Positions 62,101-64,000 of a DNA stretch of 64,000 bases are shown in pieces. The notes beneath the pieces were generated by a model, which had not been told where the DNA came from, did not search any database, and worked only from the letters and a program-made list of their open reading frames with translations. How positions within the stretch are numbered: position 1 is the first letter of the stretch; the number at the start of each line of letters is the position of its first letter. This DNA comes from Bacteroidales bacterium. GTDB lineage: Bacteria; Bacteroidota; Bacteroidia; Bacteroidales; GCA-2748055. The stretch spans positions 1 to 64,000 of the forward strand of contig JACJXF010000001.1 in assembly GCA_020636775.1 (NCBI GenBank). Reading direction: 5' to 3'. The translations under genes were made by a program, and so were the position numbers.

Positions 62101-62421
62101 AAGATCTTCTTCGAGAGTCACATTGATATTGGTTCTGTTACCAACGACTTCCTCAACCTGCTTAAAGCCCAGGTATGAGAAAACCAGAACAGATTGATTA
62201 TCCGGAACCTGAATGGAATAACTTCCATCGACACCGGTAATGGTACCTTTAACGGTCCCCTGAATAGTAATGCTAACTCCAATGAGAATTTCACCATTGG
62301 AATCGGTAACAGTTCCACTGACACCCAGCTGAGCCATCAGTCCTGGAGAACTGAAAATAAGAAATAGGAAGATCCATTTCAGTTTGCGGAAAAATTGCGT
62401 TTTGGTAGTTTGGTCTTTCAT
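59182..62421 (-). CDS. susC: SusC-family TonB-dependent outer-membrane transporter
   Basis: A 1079-residue SusC homologue. Signal peptide (WIFLFLIFSSPGLMAQ); carboxypeptidase-regulatory-like domain (about 33-115; GVSGTVTDSNGEILIGVSIT); TonB box region and plug (LDELVVVAYGTQ; ..VRGMGSISANNEPLVVVDGY; SLYGSRAAAGVILVTTKSG); then the 22-strand barrel ending in an aromatic residue (TYTVGVDITF). It imports oligosaccharides bound by SusD using TonB energy. First gene of the locus operon; tandem palindromic operators lie 142-166 bp upstream. Confidence 0.95.
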   Translation of the reverse strand: MKDQTTKTQFFRKLKWIFLFLIFSSPGLMAQLGVSGTVTDSNGEILIGVSITIQGTVKGTITGVDGSYSIQVPDNQSVLVFSYLGFKQVEEVVGNRTNINVTLEEDLQKLDELVVVAYGTQKQSRLTSAVSSIKNVRLDEIPVSGVDKALMGKLAGVQILNYNPEAGAAPNIRVRGMGSISANNEPLVVVDGYPISGGLSMVSMGDVESIEVLKDAASASLYGSRAAAGVILVTTKSGSSKKTKYNFKMYTGISNPLKLPQMMSTEEYVTLLNNEANLRMLDPSVDGTSATMPFNLTTNPERTAYLISKYVVDQPTDWLDEALRNHGSMKSYQLSASGGDLKKQYYISGNYNSEDGIMKNSTYDKFSLRTKVDIKLTDKVKAGINFNPTFSRRERPAVNLTDYMRFPSWMPVRHNLGTAAMTGKVAGEYAQVPDFTASTISGIGVNGEMWNMVGENPWTSGNQTPVSIRERTSRFDDSYRAQTNTYLSVDILPGLTFKTSNGVYFSYTEYNMKEQSEANKAGLPNTLTRQMTLYTDLLSENILTYDKSLGDHEINVLGGYTLQKSSNNYNQMVATGFPDEERLSFNMASELLKNTGSVDGVTSFYTTEALMSVLGRINYAYKGRYLLTASFRADGSSKFAAGHKWGTFPSVSAGWRISEEEFLKNSALISNLKVRASYGVTGNNEIPTYSYMNQVSTIDYVTGSGNGNLVTGMSSTDVSLGNPDITWEQTGETNLGFELGMWKNRFNLSMELYNANTIQMLLRQPSMYITGHQSFWNNIGEVNNKGIELELKTTNIDRSNFNWTTTANFSANKNTLLNYGNKLKEDNFGERAEVYRANVGEQAIQFYGYKSDGVYTSFEEVAAALALTDENGVPFDYKVFKPIIGGLKVVNTDGNNSLDADDRVILGSPFPHFTWGITNTISYKDFDLSFMFQGVQGGQLVNGNIYYNEQLRMNKAYTANRFVSPAYPGDGKTVYSTTTPGNQIMLTDYTIEDASYASLRDFSVGYTLPNKISKSLKISNFRAYFSAANLIYIMAKGYRGVNPEARNTSGTYNNPLIDGYQRGVFPLNRTYTVGVDITF

Positions 62422-62562
62422 AAAGTTAGTTAGTTAGTCTGGTCATTGCTGATAATATATTTTGGTCTAAAACATAATTATAAGTTAAAACCGGCCTGCC
62501 ATATGCTTTCTGAAGCTTTTGTCAGTAATAATAAAAGTAATTTTCCTATGACAATTTAAAAT

Positions 62563-62587
62563 TGGTGCACCAGTTTGGTCGACCAAA
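62563..62587. promoter_or_regulatory. Tandem palindromic operators upstream of susC
   Basis: TGGTGCACCA (62563-62572) and TTTGGTCGACCAAA (62574-62587) are perfect palindromes with centres 13 bp apart. FadR-type GntR proteins bind palindromes of the TGGT-NN-ACCA kind. The regulator gene is the next gene upstream. Besides this and the terminator, the 423-bp gap 62422-62844 holds no gene. Confidence 0.75.
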
Positions 62588-62688
62588 TTAAGCTTAAGTT
62601 TTATAGTTAAAAAAACTTTTCGCTATTTTTTCAAATTCCATGCTGTAAAACATATTTTTGTTTTTAAGCATTACAAAAAAGTAATTGA

Positions 62689-62741
62689 GTGAAGAAAAAA
62701 TCCTGAATACTTTGATATTATAATATGAAATCTTCAGGATT
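62689..62741 (-). terminator. Terminator of the regulator gene
   Basis: Inverted repeat AATCCTGAA (62699-62707) / TTCAGGATT (62733-62741) with an A+T-rich loop; on the minus strand it ends in a T-rich run. It closes the GntR transcript before susC. Confidence 0.6.
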
Positions 62742-62844
62742 TTAGAAAAATTATCCAAAAGAAAAAAGTCAGAATGATCAATTAGATATTAATAAAAAAA
62801 CTTCAGGCCTTAATAGGAAATTGAAAGAGGTAAATAATCGAATC

Positions 62845-63561
62845 CTATCCTCTTATACGGTTTACTCTCTCTCCGGCAAATTCCATGACTGCATGTAAAT
62901 GCTGAACCATATTAGAAGCAGCTAAATCGCCATCCCTGTTTTTTATTGCCTCTAACAGCCGGGCATGTTCGTCAATAATTATGGTATTTGTGTCACAAAT
63001 CTTCTCATTTTCATAAACGGTCATAATATCAGGAATTACAACCAGTAACATCGCTTTAATTACCGGGTTATGACATGCTTCAGCAATGGAACGATGGAAA
63101 GCGAAATCATAGCTAACCATTGCGGAAGTATCAAAATATTTAACATAGTTATCGTGAGCTTTTTGAATAGCTTCGATATCACTTTCAGTTCTTCGCTCAG
63201 CAGCAAGGCGGGCTGAGTTTACTTCAAGGAGAAACCGTGTTTCTACAAGGGAAAAGAAATCATAATCCTGCAAATTCAATACGTCCGAAATTAGTCCATC
63301 CAGGGTATTTATATCCAAACCATTTATTATGGAACCGCTTTGGGGCAGGGTTTTAATAATTCCATAAAATTCTAGTTTATGAAGGGCCTCACGGATATGA
63401 GTTCTTCCACAACCGAAATCGGTAGCCATTTTTCTTTCAGCCGGTAAGCGATCACCTGGTTTCAAAACCCCTGAATTAATCAAAATCTTAATCTGGGAAA
63501 TAACTTTGTCTACCGGCGTGGCATTAATTATCTCTTTTAACTCTCCTATCTGTTCAGCCAT
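62845..63561 (-). CDS. FadR-family GntR transcriptional regulator
   Basis: A 238-residue GntR protein of the FadR group. Winged HTH at about 20-80 (LINSGVLKPGDRLPAERKMA, GCGRTHIREALHKLEFYGII). FCD ligand domain (about 95-225) with metal-site residues: Asp/His in YDFAFHRSIAEACHNP, DEHARLLEAI and NMVQHLHAVM. It probably senses an unsaturated uronate such as DEH or KDG and releases the TGGTCGACCA operators. One operator lies 139 bp before its own start, so autoregulation is likely. It defines the upstream end of the locus. Confidence 0.9.
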   Translation of the reverse strand: MAEQIGELKEIINATPVDKVISQIKILINSGVLKPGDRLPAERKMATDFGCGRTHIREALHKLEFYGIIKTLPQSGSIINGLDINTLDGLISDVLNLQDYDFFSLVETRFLLEVNSARLAAERRTESDIEAIQKAHDNYVKYFDTSAMVSYDFAFHRSIAEACHNPVIKAMLLVVIPDIMTVYENEKICDTNTIIIDEHARLLEAIKNRDGDLAASNMVQHLHAVMEFAGERVNRIRG

Positions 63562-63699
63562 ATAATTAGTTTACTTTTTAAGAATGTTCCCTTTGCCAAT
63601 TGCATATGTGAAAGTCTGCATAAAAAACAAAAATAAATTATTTTTAGATTCCTTCATGAAAAGAAAAGACGGTAAGACAATTTAATTTCATCAGGCGTA

Positions 63700-63711
63700 T
63701 TGGTCGACCAA
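63700..63711. promoter_or_regulatory. Operator upstream of the GntR gene
   Basis: TTGGTCGACCAA, a perfect palindrome with the same core as the susC and 54821 operators, set inside a wider imperfect repeat (TTTAATTT...AATTAAA). It lies in a 407-bp gap (63562-63968) between the regulator and the gene at the right edge. Confidence 0.7.
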
Positions 63712-63725
63712 ATTAAATTCTTGTA

Positions 63726-63839
63726 ATGACAAGAGCAAAGAAATCAGCGGAAATTACCAGAAGCATGTTAAAGAACATATTTATAGATAACGGTCATCTC
63801 AAGACAAGGACTGCAGGTATCAGTCTAAAACAGGAGTGA
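63726..63839 (+). CDS. Possible 37-aa basic peptide
   Basis: Starts ATG ACA AGA 15 bases after the operator and ends TGA at 63839. The peptide is basic (MTRAKKSAEITRSMLKNIFI ...). No family and no clear ribosome binding site; it may be a gene remnant or chance ORF. Confidence 0.2.
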   Translation: MTRAKKSAEITRSMLKNIFIDNGHLKTRTAGISLKQE

Positions 63840-63914
63840 TTAGAAGAATCTAAGCCTCAGTTTATACCCCCCTTCAAATTGAAACAAGATTTTTTAATTA
63901 TACCAAAAGACCTT

Positions 63915-63945
63915 TTTGTCTTTTTATAAAATATTTTTATATTTG
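63915..63945 (+). promoter_or_regulatory. Bacteroidota-type promoter
   Basis: TTTG (63915-63918), 19-base spacer, TATATTTG (63938-63945): a close match to the TTTG / TAnnTTTG consensus, 24 bases before the ATG at 63969. Confidence 0.75.
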
Positions 63946-63968
63946 CATCATACTTAACAACTCAATAT

Positions 63969-64000
63969 ATGGAAAACAAAATTTATATAGATCAGAATCT
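63969..64000 (+). CDS. Start of an unknown gene, cut by window edge
   Basis: ATG at 63969 (MENKIYIDQN...) behind a good promoter. Only about ten codons are visible, too few to name the product. It marks the end of the minus-strand locus. Confidence 0.5.
   Translation, partial: MENKIYIDQN

Overview
The window comes from a member of the Bacteroidota. It carries SusC/SusD pairs, type IX secretion (T9SS) C-terminal sorting domains, lipoprotein signals, and promoters of the TTTG / TAnnTTTG type. The polysaccharide genes suggest a marine or otherwise polyuronate-degrading lineage; I cannot name the genus. The window has three parts.

(1) Positions 1 to about 28,090 are an A+T-rich mobile and defence island made of two integrative elements in tandem. 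Element 1 runs from beyond the left edge to the att site at 11,436-11,450. Element 2 runs from that att site to a second copy of the same 15-bp core at 28,076-28,090. Each has its own full-length tyrosine integrase (9,949-11,217 and 26,658-27,923). The core looks like the 3' end of a tRNA gene and is followed in both places by a terminator hairpin. The most striking feature is a mirror-image backbone. A module A (two XRE regulators, divergent from two tiny proteins and a catalytic-domain-only tyrosine recombinase) and a module B (three small unknown genes) occur twice, in opposite orientations, and each A-B pair encloses a different cargo. In copy 1 the cargo is an Argonaute-SIR2 pair, an AbiH-like protein and a TIR/deoxyribosyltransferase-like protein. 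In copy 2 it is an sce7726 / sce7725 / HEPN-RES operon. In both copies the cargo starts just after the short recombinase, runs in its direction, and ends convergent with gene B3. I regard this A-cargo-B frame as the best candidate for an undescribed system. Element 2 also carries a polymerase-like gene beside an iteron-like repeat cluster (possible origin), and a type I restriction-modification operon hsdM-hsdS-(UDG-like)-hsdR.

(2) Positions 28,237-35,269 are chromosomal: a giant alpha-2-macroglobulin-like protein with a carboxypeptidase-regulatory-like domain and TonB plug-like domain embedded in it, preceded by a TPR lipoprotein or secreted protein whose reading frame is broken by a frameshift.

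(3) Positions 35,747-63,561 are a polysaccharide utilisation locus for alginate or a similar polyuronate, all on the minus strand: FadR-type GntR regulator, SusC, SusD, a surface lipoprotein, a beta-helix protein, an Ig-like T9SS protein, three PL6-type lyases, a PL17-type exolyase, KdgF cupin, an MFS uronate transporter, an SDR reductase, KDG kinase, a PL38-like lyase, a jelly-roll lyase-like protein, and a PL1 pectate lyase-like protein. Together they would cut the polymer outside the cell, import oligomers, reduce them to unsaturated monomers, linearise these (KdgF), reduce them to KDG (SDR) and phosphorylate them (KdgK); a KDPG aldolase is not in the window. A near-perfect palindrome around TGGTCGACCA lies upstream of susC, of the Ig-like gene and of the regulator itself, and is the likely operator. 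A new plus-strand gene starts at the right edge.
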